Shown here: positions 1 to 10,303 of the stretch, one piece after another | How the letters are laid out: the number at the start of each line of letters is the position of its first letter | Position numbering within the stretch: position 1 is the stretch's first letter | DNA from: Lasiodiplodia sp. COLG20 | Lineage: Eukaryota > Ascomycota > Dothideomycetes > Botryosphaeriales > Botryosphaeriaceae | Direction: 5' to 3' | Assembly (NCBI GenBank): GCA_009801085.1 | Contig: VNWV01000013.1 | Span: 357,623 to 421,622 of the forward strand | Length of the DNA: 64,000 bases | Program-made: the position numbers and the translations under genes | Notes under the pieces: generated by a model | What the model saw: the letters and a program-made list of their open reading frames with translations, nothing else | What the model was told of the DNA's origin: nothing | Database searches by the model: none

Positions 1-345
1 TTCTTAAACGGTGCTTGATCGTTATGACGGTGTATGCTGATCTATCTCTTTGTAAGATCCCTATCATGAAGTAGCCTGACCCACATTCTTACACTAGTAT
101 TGGTCTTTGAGCACGCACATGCATGCATGCACGTCCAGTCATAGTGACAGACTTGCCCAGTGTACCTTGTTGTCGCCGTCGTCCCCACGGAGCCCTTGCT
201 AGTCTAGGAGCACTGGGTCGGGCAGGAGGGGTAAGAGTGCAGGATATGCATTTGCGAGTGCGCCCCCGCGTAAGAGGGCTGGAGCGTGGCAATAATTCGA
301 TAATGTGTTCCTCGAGAGACGGAATGCGGCCAGATTAAAGGATAT

Positions 346-750
346 CTACGCGCTAGCTGGTTCAGATAAGAAGGAAGACGAACCTTCCGCTGATAGAACG
401 CAGAGAGAGCCCCGACGCAGAGGCTCCCCCTTCATGTGCTCAGCTGTCACAAGCGCAACCAGGTCCAAGTCCTCATGGTTGTACAACAGGTACTCTTCGC
501 GCTTCGCCACTCGCACGTCCAGCCCCACGTTCTCTAGTTCCTTAGGCAGCTCCTCGGCGAGCGCGGTGTGCAGCCAGTACGGTGACAGTAGCAGCGTTTC
601 GCGATCGCCAAGGGTTGTATCGAGTGCTTTCATCGGATAACTCAATACATCACCCGTTCGCCTCATCAGTTTCGCGCCTCCGCCTGTGACAATGGACCAT
701 GTCTTGCACCCGGCGACCTGCTCCACCTCTTCCACTAACCAAACCAGCAT
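346..750 (-). CDS. hypothetical protein, possibly partial
   Basis: An open frame of 134 codons with no recognised family. It has a glycine-rich stretch (VTGGGAKL, about residues 22-29) and an acidic, leucine-rich middle, and its composition is more protein-like than the surrounding low-coding DNA. No clear partner exon was found upstream; the next open frame on this strand (784-1044) does not read like a continuation. It could be the last exon of a decayed gene or a chance frame. No function is proposed. Confidence 0.25.
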   Translation of the reverse strand: MLVWLVEEVEQVAGCKTWSIVTGGGAKLMRRTGDVLSYPMKALDTTLGDRETLLLSPYWLHTALAEELPKELENVGLDVRVAKREEYLLYNHEDLDLVALVTAEHMKGEPLRRGSLCVLSAEGSSSFLSEPASA

Positions 751-1832
751 CCCCCCCTGTTCTGAGCCAACCTGCGTCTCTGGCTAGTTAAGTCTCCGCG
801 CGACTAGACCGTGATTCATCAGGCGCCTCTCCTTACTGCTGTCTAGTGTCATCGTCGTAGGTTGACTACAGGGGGGAACTACCTGACGGATGGGAGTACT
901 GAGCGCATGTACCACAAAGCGAAACCACATATCAAGCCCAACAAACATGGCATAGCAATTACTGAGACCGAGCACCGCATGCAAGACATGACGCAAGGAA
1001 CCAGGCGGATTCTCGTTGCTGTCATCGACCCTCAGGTTGTTCACACCATGGCGCGATATTCCACTGACATAGAGATCGCCGTGCTGTCCTCTGTCTTCGC
1101 ATTACGGTCTAGTGTATGAGCCCATCCATATGTTGTTTGTTGGCCAGGACTATCCAAGTCAGTGCAGAATTGGAAGCATTCCAAACGGTAATTCTGTCGC
1201 CATCAGCTCAAGGGCCCATTCGACTGACACATTCGGCGCAGTGCATATCGCTGGTGACACTCCGTCTGTCATTTTTCCCTAGAAGTCTGAAGAGATATCT
1301 CATTGGCACATGCAAATAAAAGAGTAAATGTTACATCCTGCCGATTTTATATCACTACCATTAGGACTTTAACTCTTAATGTCCCCGCTGCTAGCATGGT
1401 CCTTGAGTTTCGGCCCTGGGGTAGGTATGCGGTTGTAGATCTGGCCGCTTTATTCCTCGTGCCCGCGGCCACTGTCAAGTTGCCCTCTACCTAAGATTTT
1501 AGTCCGGAGAGGATCAACGTCCCACGTCATGCACTATACTTATAGTATTTGACCTCTTTGTGCTACCCTGCCGGGTCTGAGACGTGATAAAACGGAGTGG
1601 TAATGAGATGAGTGGCCACTTAAGGACGAACTTGACGGCTTTAAGATGGTTTAAGTCCATGGACCTAGAGAAAGCACGGCGCCGCACTGAATCTAATGCT
1701 ACCTATTAGCATTGATATTTAGACATCAAACTAATAACAGAAGCATCTTCATTGATCACAAATTGCACTAATGCTATCAAAAAAGAACAATAGGATCGAG
1801 TGTACACACTGCAGATTCTTAGCCGCGATTGT
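751..1832. other. intergenic, nothing recognised
   Basis: Only short, low-complexity open frames occur here on both strands. No RNA gene, repeat or recognisable coding remnant was seen. The 1-345 flank is equally featureless. Confidence 0.4.
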
Positions 1833-3022
1833 TCAGGAATCCCCCATCGCAATCTTGAGTTCTTCCTGCCTCTTGGCTAATAACTCTAGAAGCCGCGTAA
1901 TTACTCCCCGGGATATCTCTTGTCTCGCCTTCTTTTTGCCAAATATCATCCTGATTTTACCAACTGGTTGGTTCGGCAGTGCGACAGCCGGGTCATTCGT
2001 GAAGTACGCGGCACCAGACCACATACCTATGACACATGGGTCGGAGGTGAGTTTATAGGTAGGCTGAGCGCACCCAAGCTTCCGACAGAGGACTTGATTC
2101 ACTGTCAGCTTGATTGCACATGTATTTTAACGTCAAGTTTGCGTGCGAAAAGATTATGTAGATGTGGTAATTACACTCACCCATAATTTGATCTCCAAGA
2201 CTCGGACCATCCTGGTCACGCATGTCTAGCCAAGCATCAAGCCCAGTGTCGTGAGAGTCCGAAGGAGACTGACCGACTTTGGTGACGTCTCCAGCGACGG
2301 AGTTTCCACTTCCGAGTTGGATAGTACCCGCTTCAACAGCGGTCGTGTCCACCGACGGACGACTTTTTCTTGACATCTGCCCAGTCTCACGAAGCCATAT
2401 GACTGCCTCACGTGACGCATGCATCTTGGCCGCCTTCTTGCTGCTGAAAAGGTTGTTGCGGCAACCAAAGGGCTCATCTGGGCGATCTTGTATCGTGACT
2501 TCCATCGAGTGACTCGAGCCGAGTCCAAACTCTTGGAACATGGGCATACTCTTGCGTCTACGCTGGCAATACTCTGTCACGAAAAATATGTAAGTATGAA
2601 ATCAGTGTGATACGTGAATAGGAATAGCGAACGTAGTTACCTCCGAGTAGACTAATCCAATTCTCATTCTCCGTGTCGTTGCCGTTGCCATCCATGTCCT
2701 TGCTTATGCATTCTCTATTTCTCTTTAATACGGCCTCAGTGAGGATCTTGAGCCCCTCTCCTGCAGCTGCAGCTTTGGCCTCCTTCTTGCTGTAAAAAGG
2801 GCCCGGAAGGTTGATGCTGAACTTCTCGCCTTCACCGCTTAATGCCATGAACCCGAAAGTGAGCGAGACTGCCCAACCTGGCGGCATCTCTCGTGTTTGT
2901 TCAAAATCGAAGGTGTTCGAGACTGCATTCTTGATGCAAAGATTGCTGAAGTTAGAGACGGCCTCACTAGACCAGATTTCGCCAATCTGGAATTGCAATT
3001 GACTGGAGTTTGACATCGACAT
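1833..3022 (-). CDS. protein with three dsRNA-binding-like domains
   Basis: Three exons: 2641-3022, 2181-2573 and 1833-2101, joined by introns 2574-2640 (GTAACT..GTGACAG) and 2102-2180 (GTGAGT..CTGACAG). The sum is 1044 nt, giving 347 residues. Each exon supplies one dsRBD-like unit. Unit one spans about residues 22-91 and ends in SKKEAKAAAAGEGLK. Unit two spans about 121-178 and ends in SSKKAAKMHASREAV. Unit three spans about 259-335 and ends in GKKKARQEISRGVI. The KKxAK..A pattern at the start of the last helix is the usual RNA-contact signature of this fold. No RNase III, helicase or deaminase domain follows, so it would be a stand-alone dsRNA binder, possibly linked to RNA silencing or mycovirus response (inference). 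The start was chosen at the first of two close Met codons (residues 1 and 3). Confidence 0.78.
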
Positions 3023-4573
3023 CCCTTGACGTGTAGTGCAGTAGATTCACTCGATTAGCGCTAACAGATGGTATCTTTTCTTGTGTTATATAGGGTGACT
3101 AGCAGTTAAAGCGTTGCGTCGAAGAAGAGAGCTCCTTGCTTATGATGTACGTTCTTTGTGCTGTAGGTGCATATTTGATTGTACACGAGAAAGAGTCGGG
3201 AATGTAAAGGGTGCAATCCCTTTATGTCATTAAATAACATACTTTGAAATGGGGCTTACTGTAAGGGATCCATAGAGATGCGCGAGGCAGAGTAATTATC
3301 AGAACAATGCCGAAACGTACCAAGCGTCGCATTGAGGCCGCTCACTTCCTGTGTTGCTAATTGCAAGACCTCGTATGGCCAAATTACGAACAAGTACGAA
3401 ATGAATTTCCCTTTTATGGTTGTTCTTGTGAAGTCCATATAACTGTGTGTAGGTATAGAAAGCTATAAGTGGACGGTTCTCTCGCTTCCACGCAATACGC
3501 GTAAAGCAGGTCAGACTCGATATGGATAGCCTCATTTACTCGTCCACGAGTCCTTGTTTTGCGCCCCAGTGGTGCATGTTAATCAGCTTATTATTGCTAA
3601 TATAGCGCTTGTGCTTCCTTGTTGGAATGCAGCAACGTCAGCGCTAACCTGAAATGAGATGTTGCGATTTGTGTCGAACACAACCCTTCGAAAAAGGTAT
3701 AGCGTATTGATGCTCAGACTGAGTAAGTTCTGAGTTACATTAATTTCGTTTCCTCCTGCATTGCTCTCGATGTCCACCCAACTGTTCTTGTCTTACGCAC
3801 CTTCAGCAATCTCGAGTCTGAACTTCATATAAACATAAACATACCTCCCACCCAACCAGGATATACGTCCAAACAAGGTGCGACTGATCACGTACAGGTT
3901 TCTCTATCAATGGCATAAGATGCTCGGCCTCCCGCGACAATCACCAAAGTGGTATTATGACGGCTTTGGCACGCCGTATTCCCTTCCGCCAGGCATATTC
4001 ATTCCAGACCAGACTCGATCGTTGCAACCTCCGCATTTACTACTAACCAGTCGGATACAACATATCCCTGAAACCCGAGCTCTTCCTTAAGCAAGCTGTT
4101 TAGCGTTTTCGAATCCTAGCATGCGCATGATCCGTTCAGCCTGATATACGACCATATAATGCTTGCGCTGCCCGCCTAAACGGTGTTCGCGAATGGCCAG
4201 AAATATGCCTCATGCATAGTCTTATCACAGATGTTGAATGAAAAAGTTTCTATGACAATACCTTTGGTGGTCTGTTTCCGTTGGGATTCCTGTTCGTTAG
4301 CAATGATGTGTTTCGTGCAAGCCTGGATACCCGCATCCTAAATTCCTCGAATCGAATTCTCCACCGCAATACTGCTGAGGTACTGGCCGGGGAGAAACCT
4401 TCCCAATTGCGACCACTGCACGGCTCCTTGCCTAACGGTCCAATGCTAGGCCCAAGCGCGACGGGTCCTCCTTTGGATTTGAACTCGCGGCCCATGTAAA
4501 AGCCACGTGAGTATAAGAGATCCCTCTCCCAGGATGATGCCGCAGTAATGCTAGCGGGAAATAAATTGGCATA
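3023..4573. other. intergenic, nothing recognised
   Basis: No open frame here has convincing protein-like composition, and no family was recognised. A GTTCAAATCC-like stretch near 4475-4490 resembles a tRNA T-arm, but no tRNA can be folded around it. Confidence 0.4.
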
Positions 4574-5017
4574 TTATGTCAATCTCGCTCCGACTGGGCC
4601 ATCCTTGAGGCACAAGCCAGGGAAGTTCAATCGTTTAACCGGCACAGTCATACCCTTTCTGGAGTTAGCAAAGATTCCACAAAGCATATATGTTTGAATA
4701 GTATGTCTTGTGCCGGACGGGGAACATATAGGGCATGGGCTCAGAGTGCCAGTGATCATGGCGACCTTCTCCTCCAGCGTCAACTCAGCCAAAAAGTTCT
4801 TCGCTTTTGCGAACACATCTTCCCATTTAATCCCAGTGGCGTTTGCTGCAAGAGTTGGGTTGATGAACAAAGCCGCAATTCCTGCAAGTAAAGCGACAGC
4901 GAGACATACCAAATGCTCACGCGGGGTACTTGGCCCGACTAGAGCTAAGTTAGCTTGCCCCTGGACCCCTCTCCGCACAACACGCGATGTGGGGAAATTA
5001 GATGTAGGTATCATCAA
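4574..5017 (-). pseudogene. GH3 beta-glucosidase, N-terminal fragment
   Basis: The frame encodes an N-terminal hydrophobic anchor (about residues 34-56) followed by the opening of a family 3 glycoside hydrolase: LAELTLEEKVAMITGT and then RLNFPGLCLKDGPVG, both hallmark segments of fungal secreted beta-glucosidases. The GH3 match breaks off at DGPVGAR, and two codons later there is a stop, whereas the family is normally 700-900 residues; the catalytic Asp region and the C-terminal domains are absent downstream. About 40 odd residues between the two segments look like a decayed intron ending in CTAACTCCAG. The family would hydrolyse cellobiose and aryl-glucosides outside the cell; this copy cannot. 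It is read as a truncated gene. Confidence 0.6.
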
Positions 5018-5812
5018 ACACCTGCCTCACCACGATCAAATGATGCTTTGGAAGGAAATTCCACGGCCGTAGCCGATCGGCGCGAGACCATGGAACGACC
5101 CCATTCATAAGCTAAGAGGATTGATGACTGACGTTCGAGGCGGTGGGCACATTTGCTTGTTTGCCGGGCGCAATGGACAAGTTAGTGCTATGAAGCCCAA
5201 CGCAACAGGCTTTATTGCGTAGTCGTAAGCCAGCGTTCTGACAACTTCAATCCCTCCTACATGCTAGCAGAATGGAGAGAAAAATATACGCAGGGCTATC
5301 TTTTCACTCTATATCTCTTCGTGAGCTCGAGATTTGTGAGCACGGCGCTATCAGCGTGGACGAGAATAGAGATGCCACGCCGTTGGGCCTGACGCCAACC
5401 ACCGTTGCCGGAAAACGTACAAACCCCAGACTGAGAACATCGAGCACACGCTCAATGCTATACGCAACTTCCAGTTGCCGTACACCAAGGAAAATTCTTC
5501 AACTTTCGCACAAATACGCCTTTGCTGGAAATACAGAAAAAAGACAAGCACATAAACCCCCTCAGCCTCACTCTATGGCCTGTATAAAGGAATTCAAAAA
5601 ACAGAATCTGATGGCACGATGATTCAGACCTCTCTGGTAATCACCAAAGATCTTTGCATCCGCAAAATTACATCGCTCGAGGTAGCAGATCGAAAAGTGC
5701 CGAGCCGGATCTGGAAACGCCATTATCTCTACCTGATATGGACCCTGCCCAGCTTGTCGACGCAGTCGGGGAGCTGAAGGCCCCATAACATGTCAAATGC
5801 ATCGCTTATGAC
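5018..5812. other. intergenic, nothing recognised
   Basis: Lies between the GH3 fragment and the T5orf172 gene and probably holds the promoter of the latter. No domain was recognised in the open frames of either strand. Confidence 0.35.
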
Positions 5813-7120
5813 ATGATGGCTGGGCGCTCCCGTTTCTATTTGGCAAAGGGCAAACTGGCTACCGCTCGCAGGATCTGTCCCAGCATACCTGTGGATGGAG
5901 AGTCGGATAGCGAAGACGGAGACGAAGAATATCAAGAAGATGCCGACGACGTGTCACTACTAAGCCAACTGCGGCCACTTATCTATCATCTGCTTTGCCA
6001 TAAGCACCGCCAGTGGTTCTGGCTGGAATTCTACTACAGCCAGTGGAAGGATGACGTTGCATGCACCGATGCTGCCAGCAGCGGTTCTTCAGATCAAGAA
6101 AGCACTCAGGAAGATGATCTACCGGCCCAAGAAGGTTCTAAATCCTCTGCCAGCACCGTCCGCATCGCTTCTGGGCTCCCCCACACTCCAAAGCGACCCA
6201 CGTCTGAGTTAAAAAAGAAAGCCCATACCGCTCCTGGAAGAGTTCCCCAAGCAAATGGACGACGCCGAAACCACGATGATGAGACAATATCCCTTTCGTC
6301 AGATGAGCCAAGCAGCCCCAGCATCCGTCGTCCACCAAACAGTCAGCATGGCTCCGCTGCCATACGCAAACGACAATCAACAATACAGCACACGAGATCA
6401 CCGTCCATCTGCATTTCGAAGGCAGCTTTGTCGCCTTCACCACCCTCAAGCCCAGTTCCTCAGCTCCGGCGCAGCCCCCGCCTTGCAGCGCGTAGATCAC
6501 CCTCCTACAAGGAGGACAGCAGTCCGTCTGTATCGGGAGATGACTTGGTGGCATGCTTGGACAATTTGAACATCGGTGACAGTCTTCCTTTTCTCTCGGA
6601 AGCCTGGTCACCGAAGATTGGAAATCTGCTGTATGAAGAGGTGAGAAAGCCTCTGCTCGGCAACAGCAAGCCCAGCTGTTTATACGTAGTGGTATCTACG
6701 TCACATCCGGGACTAGTCAAGGTGGGCAGGACGATACATCCGTACACACGCCACCAACAGATAAAGCAGGATTGCAAGCTTCACGACTTGGATGTAATCC
6801 AGGAGTTCAAGGATGTCAGCCACCACGCTCGCGTCGAGTCGCTAGCGCATCGCCATCTAAGGCGTTTCCAAGAGATTTTGCCCTGCATTCATAAGACAGG
6901 CGTGAAGGATCATCGAGAGTGGTTTAGATGCTCTCCAGCGCTCGCGACACAAGTTGTTGAAGCTTGGGTTGAGTGGATGAAGATGATGCCGTACGAGCAA
7001 GATTTTCTACGGCGACCATGGAAAGGCGCAGTTCAAAAGTTGAAGGAGGGCCCAGAGGGCAGTGAGCGGGAGACATTCGAGCAATTGTTCCAGAGGCACA
7101 AACGGTGGCTGTTACAATAG
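5813..7120 (+). CDS. T5orf172 (GIY-YIG superfamily) domain protein, MUG113-like
   Basis: A single-exon frame of 435 residues. About residues 284-385 match the T5orf172/DUF1766 domain found in fungal proteins such as S. pombe Mug113: LYVVVS, then LVKVGRT, then a helix rich in His and Arg (VESLAHRHLRRF) and HREWFRCS near its end. The domain is distantly related to GIY-YIG nucleases and is thought to bind or cut DNA; activity here is unproven. Residues 20-45 are very acidic, and 95-260 are low-complexity Ser/Pro/Arg-rich with basic patches (RRSPRLAARRSPS) likely to act as nuclear-localisation signals. Two Met codons open the frame (5813 and 5816), and an in-frame stop lies just upstream. The role is unknown; DNA repair or meiosis is inference from the family. 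Confidence 0.75.
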   Translation: MMAGRSRFYLAKGKLATARRICPSIPVDGESDSEDGDEEYQEDADDVSLLSQLRPLIYHLLCHKHRQWFWLEFYYSQWKDDVACTDAASSGSSDQESTQEDDLPAQEGSKSSASTVRIASGLPHTPKRPTSELKKKAHTAPGRVPQANGRRRNHDDETISLSSDEPSSPSIRRPPNSQHGSAAIRKRQSTIQHTRSPSICISKAALSPSPPSSPVPQLRRSPRLAARRSPSYKEDSSPSVSGDDLVACLDNLNIGDSLPFLSEAWSPKIGNLLYEEVRKPLLGNSKPSCLYVVVSTSHPGLVKVGRTIHPYTRHQQIKQDCKLHDLDVIQEFKDVSHHARVESLAHRHLRRFQEILPCIHKTGVKDHREWFRCSPALATQVVEAWVEWMKMMPYEQDFLRRPWKGAVQKLKEGPEGSERETFEQLFQRHKRWLLQ

Positions 7121-8231
7121 CACTCTCCTCGATAGTTGAAGGAGTGAGTGAAGTATCCCAATGACGAGGAATTATCTCCAAGAATAGCCGGAGTCGTACA
7201 GGCAAAATAGTCGATCTTTCTTCTAGAGCAGCTGCAATATTAAGGTTGGTGCTAACGATAGACTTGCTTCCGTCTACTATGATGATAATCGACCCACTGC
7301 ACACCACACGATTTAGTGATACTCTCTGACTAATCGTTGACATCTTACTTTACCTCGTCAAGTTATACCCTACGGTTCATGGGTTGTTTTGTGTGCATCT
7401 CGAAGCTGCCGCTGATGAGTTTCTGCAGTGCGGCCATCAGAACAGCCTGCCAGCGGCCTGAATGGGGCCATGTGGCACACAAGAAGCAACTCCAATGGGG
7501 GAAGGTTACGAGCTTGAGGTTCGAGGACGAGGACGGAGAAATTATGGGGCACTATTGCTTCAACAACAACGAGGTTGTTCGACCGGAGGAAGGAGGATTA
7601 TATGCTTAAATGGTTGGAGGCGACGACGAAGTGGTGGATTGGCAAACCACAATGTCGCCGGGGTGGCAGCGAGAGAGTGTGGTATTCCTTCACGTCGCCT
7701 GCTCATGGTCGGCCCCGCAACGTTTCCACAAATCCCATAACCGGCGCGCAGTCCGCTTCCTATCAGCGTCATCGCCAGATCAGTCAATACCGAGTACGTG
7801 TTATCAACTCCCAAAAGCAGCAAGATCAGCTCTGGTAACTACAGCAATTTTGGCCTCAACCAGACATGCCCGTATTGGCTACTTTTCTTTCCATGCTCAG
7901 CTGTTATTCTTCTAGCTAGATACTATGCGGATTATACTATTACAGTCTTGGAAAGGCATTAGAAAGACGGCTACACGGCGCACCTATTGGACTTTCGCCA
8001 AATCCGGGGCAGTACCCGTAGTCAGACAAGGAAAATATGCAATATAGTTGAAGAATCAATGATTGAATTGACCGAAAAGGTCCTACCATAAACGAGTGTG
8101 ACCTTTCTCTGACATACTCCCTCAACCACTCTACCCGCTTTCCAGAGACTCAGCGTAACACGCTGCTTCTAGATAAGCCTGCCACAACTACTACTACTCT
8201 CGCCTCCTCCTACTCTAAACTCATCAAGCCC
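7121..8231. other. intergenic, one weak coding trace
   Basis: On the plus strand 7440-7609 reads as an acidic frame (WGKVTSLRFEDEDG and on to a stop) that could be a relic exon, but no family or partner exon was found. The rest shows no recognisable features. Confidence 0.25.
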
Positions 8232-8590
8232 TCAGCGCGAATGAGGACACTCGACACAGATGATTTGCCAATCTCTCCTCGGATCGCCACAGTAGGTACC
8301 GTCTCCGCCACGGCCTCCGCACTGCACGGAATGTTAGGATTCTTTTGTCTAACTCTTTGCTATATCGTAGGTACCTACCCAGTTTTTATCGCAGCAATTG
8401 AAGTTGATCCCCGAAATTTTGCAACTCCCCCCATTGCAGCGCTAGCCGAGTAGAGTGTTAGCTCTTTTCTAGATTTGTAGGCATTATAAGGGGAACGTAC
8501 ACCGCAAGCTTGATGGTCGCCTTTACAGCCGGCTTGGACACCAACGGCAGCGCCGAGTAGGAAGGGAAGGGAGATAATATTAAAGCGCAT
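8232..8590 (-). CDS. small secreted cysteine-rich protein (10 Cys), three exons
   Basis: Exons 8501-8590, 8379-8441 and 8232-8321 with introns 8442-8500 (GTACGT..CTAG) and 8322-8378 (GTAGGT..CCTAAC..GTGCAG, a textbook fungal intron). The sum is 243 nt, giving 80 residues. Residues 1-20 form a clear signal peptide ending in VQA. The mature 60-residue chain has ten cysteines, at 22, 29, 32, 37, 46, 47, 52, 62, 73 and 76, including a central CC pair, and is rich in Gly. Every exon adds cysteines in one frame, which chance would hardly give. A TATAAATA box lies about 85 bases upstream. No named family was recognised; the plan resembles secreted effector or antimicrobial-type proteins (inference). 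The gene sits beside a small inverted repeat. Confidence 0.75.
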
Positions 8591-8674
8591 CTTGTCGTTG
8601 TTAGTAAAGACTTTTAAGGGTAGTGATAAGTATCTAAGGGTGTATCGCTTAGGTTGACAGCCTAGAGAGGGGCA

Positions 8675-8682
8675 TATTTATA
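8675..8682 (-). promoter_or_regulatory. possible TATA box of the cysteine-rich protein gene
   Basis: On the minus strand this reads TATAAATA, 85 bases before the start codon at 8590, a common fungal spacing. Transcription was not observable. Confidence 0.35.
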
Positions 8683-8685
8683 GGA

Positions 8686-8850
8686 AAATTATTAAACCCA
8701 ACACTTTTTTCATTAAACGGATCAAACCCAACATTTTTTTTTTATTAAACGGACTAAACCTACCTAAGAAAAATCTCTTTTAAAGTTGCCTTCAGTCCAC
8801 GATAGTTGGGTTTAGTCCGTTTGGCGAAAAAAAAGTTAGGTTTAGTAATT
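8686..8850. repeat. 30-32 bp tandem unit with an inverted copy
   Basis: Unit one (about 8694-8723) and unit two (8724-8755) share AAACCCAACA, a T-run and ATTAAACGGA; a third copy starts at 8756 and breaks off. The same unit returns in reverse orientation at about 8805-8850 (TTTAGTCCGTTTGGCG, A-run, GTTAGGTTTAG). The two arms could form an imperfect stem-loop with a loop of about 50 bases. This may be the edge of a MITE-like element or a minisatellite; no flanking target-site duplication is evident. Confidence 0.6.
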
Positions 8851-9427
8851 ACCCCGAAGTGCGGAAGAGGCTGTACCAAAACGGGAAGAGTCGCACCCTA
8901 AAATACAAAGGGCAACCGTAAGCATTCGTCGTTATTACATATAAGAAGAAGTATTTGCAAGATTCTTAGCCGGGCCTAACTAATACGAAGCCCTGAAACA
9001 TTAGAGTTCTTAGATCAGAAAAAGTGAGGGTAGGGCAGGCGTTACACCGCCCACTCTCCGGCGGAAGCCGTTGCTGCCCACCGGGAGCCGAAATGATGAA
9101 TCAAGCTCCGGGTAGGGGTGGAGCAGTACCGAGAGCTGAAGGGCGGCGCTCGCAAGGGGGGATGGACCGATTTTCGTGGGAAGGACATCCCTACGGCCCC
9201 CGATCCACTATCCCGCATTTTATGAATAAACTACTAACAATGATTCGTACAATGACCGCGCTAGGTTAGTGTTTTTTTTCTACTTGGGGGCTGGTCTCAG
9301 TATCAGTACGGGCGTGAATCTTGTCAAAGTCCCAGTTAACCACTGCAACGCGATCGCTTCGCACCAACTTCCAGTTGCTCGCATTAAATACGTCATACCA
9401 TCGCTCGATATGACTCGCAGTGCATGA
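8851..9427. other. intergenic, nothing recognised
   Basis: Contains a GC-richer patch (about 9030-9200) with an open frame but no known domain. It may be flanking material of the repeat to the left or of the AAA remnant to the right. Confidence 0.3.
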
Positions 9428-10060
9428 GAAGACTTCGAACTCACAAGACGCTACAAGACATATTCAACAGAGCAAAGTCCTGGGGGGTATATCTACTCCT
9501 GGATGAGACGGATGTATTTTTGGCTAAACGTGATCGTGCGGACCTAGCAAGGAACGGATTGGTGACAGGTAAAAATTTCCTTTAGGGAAACTACTTTTTC
9601 AACTAATGAACGCACAATAGTCTTCTTTCGCCTGATAGAGTACTACGAAGATGAGCGAAGTCTTGAATCCAATTACCTTGTTGCGTCAGCTAATCATAAA
9701 ACAGGTGTCATCTTTTTGACGACGAATAGACTGGGTGAGTTCGATCCAGCTTTCGAGTCGCGGATTCATTTCAAGCTCTTCTACGATGCTCTCACTCCAG
9801 AGCAACGGAAACATATCTGGCGTACGCTTCTTCCTGACCCCGAATCTGGCTGGCCCTGGGGTGAAGATTTCCTTCAGCAGCTTGGAGTCGACTATGAGGC
9901 CAATGGCAGAGAAATCAAGAACATGATCAAGACTGCACTCGATCTTACGGGCCAAGTCAACATGAGCTTAGACAAATGTCATCTTGAGCAAGTTGCGCAA
10001 TTGAACCGCAACTGGAGTGAAAAAACTCGGATCGGTGGAAAGGATTCGAAGACGATCTAA
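9428..10060 (+). pseudogene. AAA-ATPase, C-terminal half remnant
   Basis: The sequence holds the Walker B region LLLDETDVFLAKRD, then an intron with good signals (9571-9620, GTAAAA..CACAATAG), then RLIEYYE, and after an odd stretch IFLTTNRLGEFDPAFESRIHF, i.e. sensor 1 and the arginine-finger region. An alpha-helical lid follows, ending at 10060. This is the large fungal AAA family related to BCS1-like ATPases. The Walker A part and the usual long N-terminal domain are missing upstream, and the second intron (ending near 9703 with CTAAT..ACAG) has no good donor. It is therefore probably a truncated copy. A single-base-level check for a distant upstream exon found none within 500 bases. Confidence 0.6.
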
Positions 10061-10303
10061 TGTTGGAACATGTGAATCTGCACATACGAAGAGCATGACG
10101 GCGCGGAATGGGCAGTGTAATGGGGTTCATAACAGTATGTGGCCAATGAACATCAGAGACGAGCGATGGGCTCAAGTTTGTTCTATATCACGAATGAGCA
10201 GAGCTGAATACGAAACTTCAAAGCCAGTGACTAAGGTGTTTAAAAGCTTCAATACATGAGGCAAAAAAGACATTTATCAGTTACGTATTCAGACTTATTT
10301 CCA

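Noticed and set aside
4470..4495. tRNA T-arm-like sequence (GTTCAAATCC on the minus strand)
   Set aside because: No anticodon arm, D-arm or acceptor stem could be paired around it.
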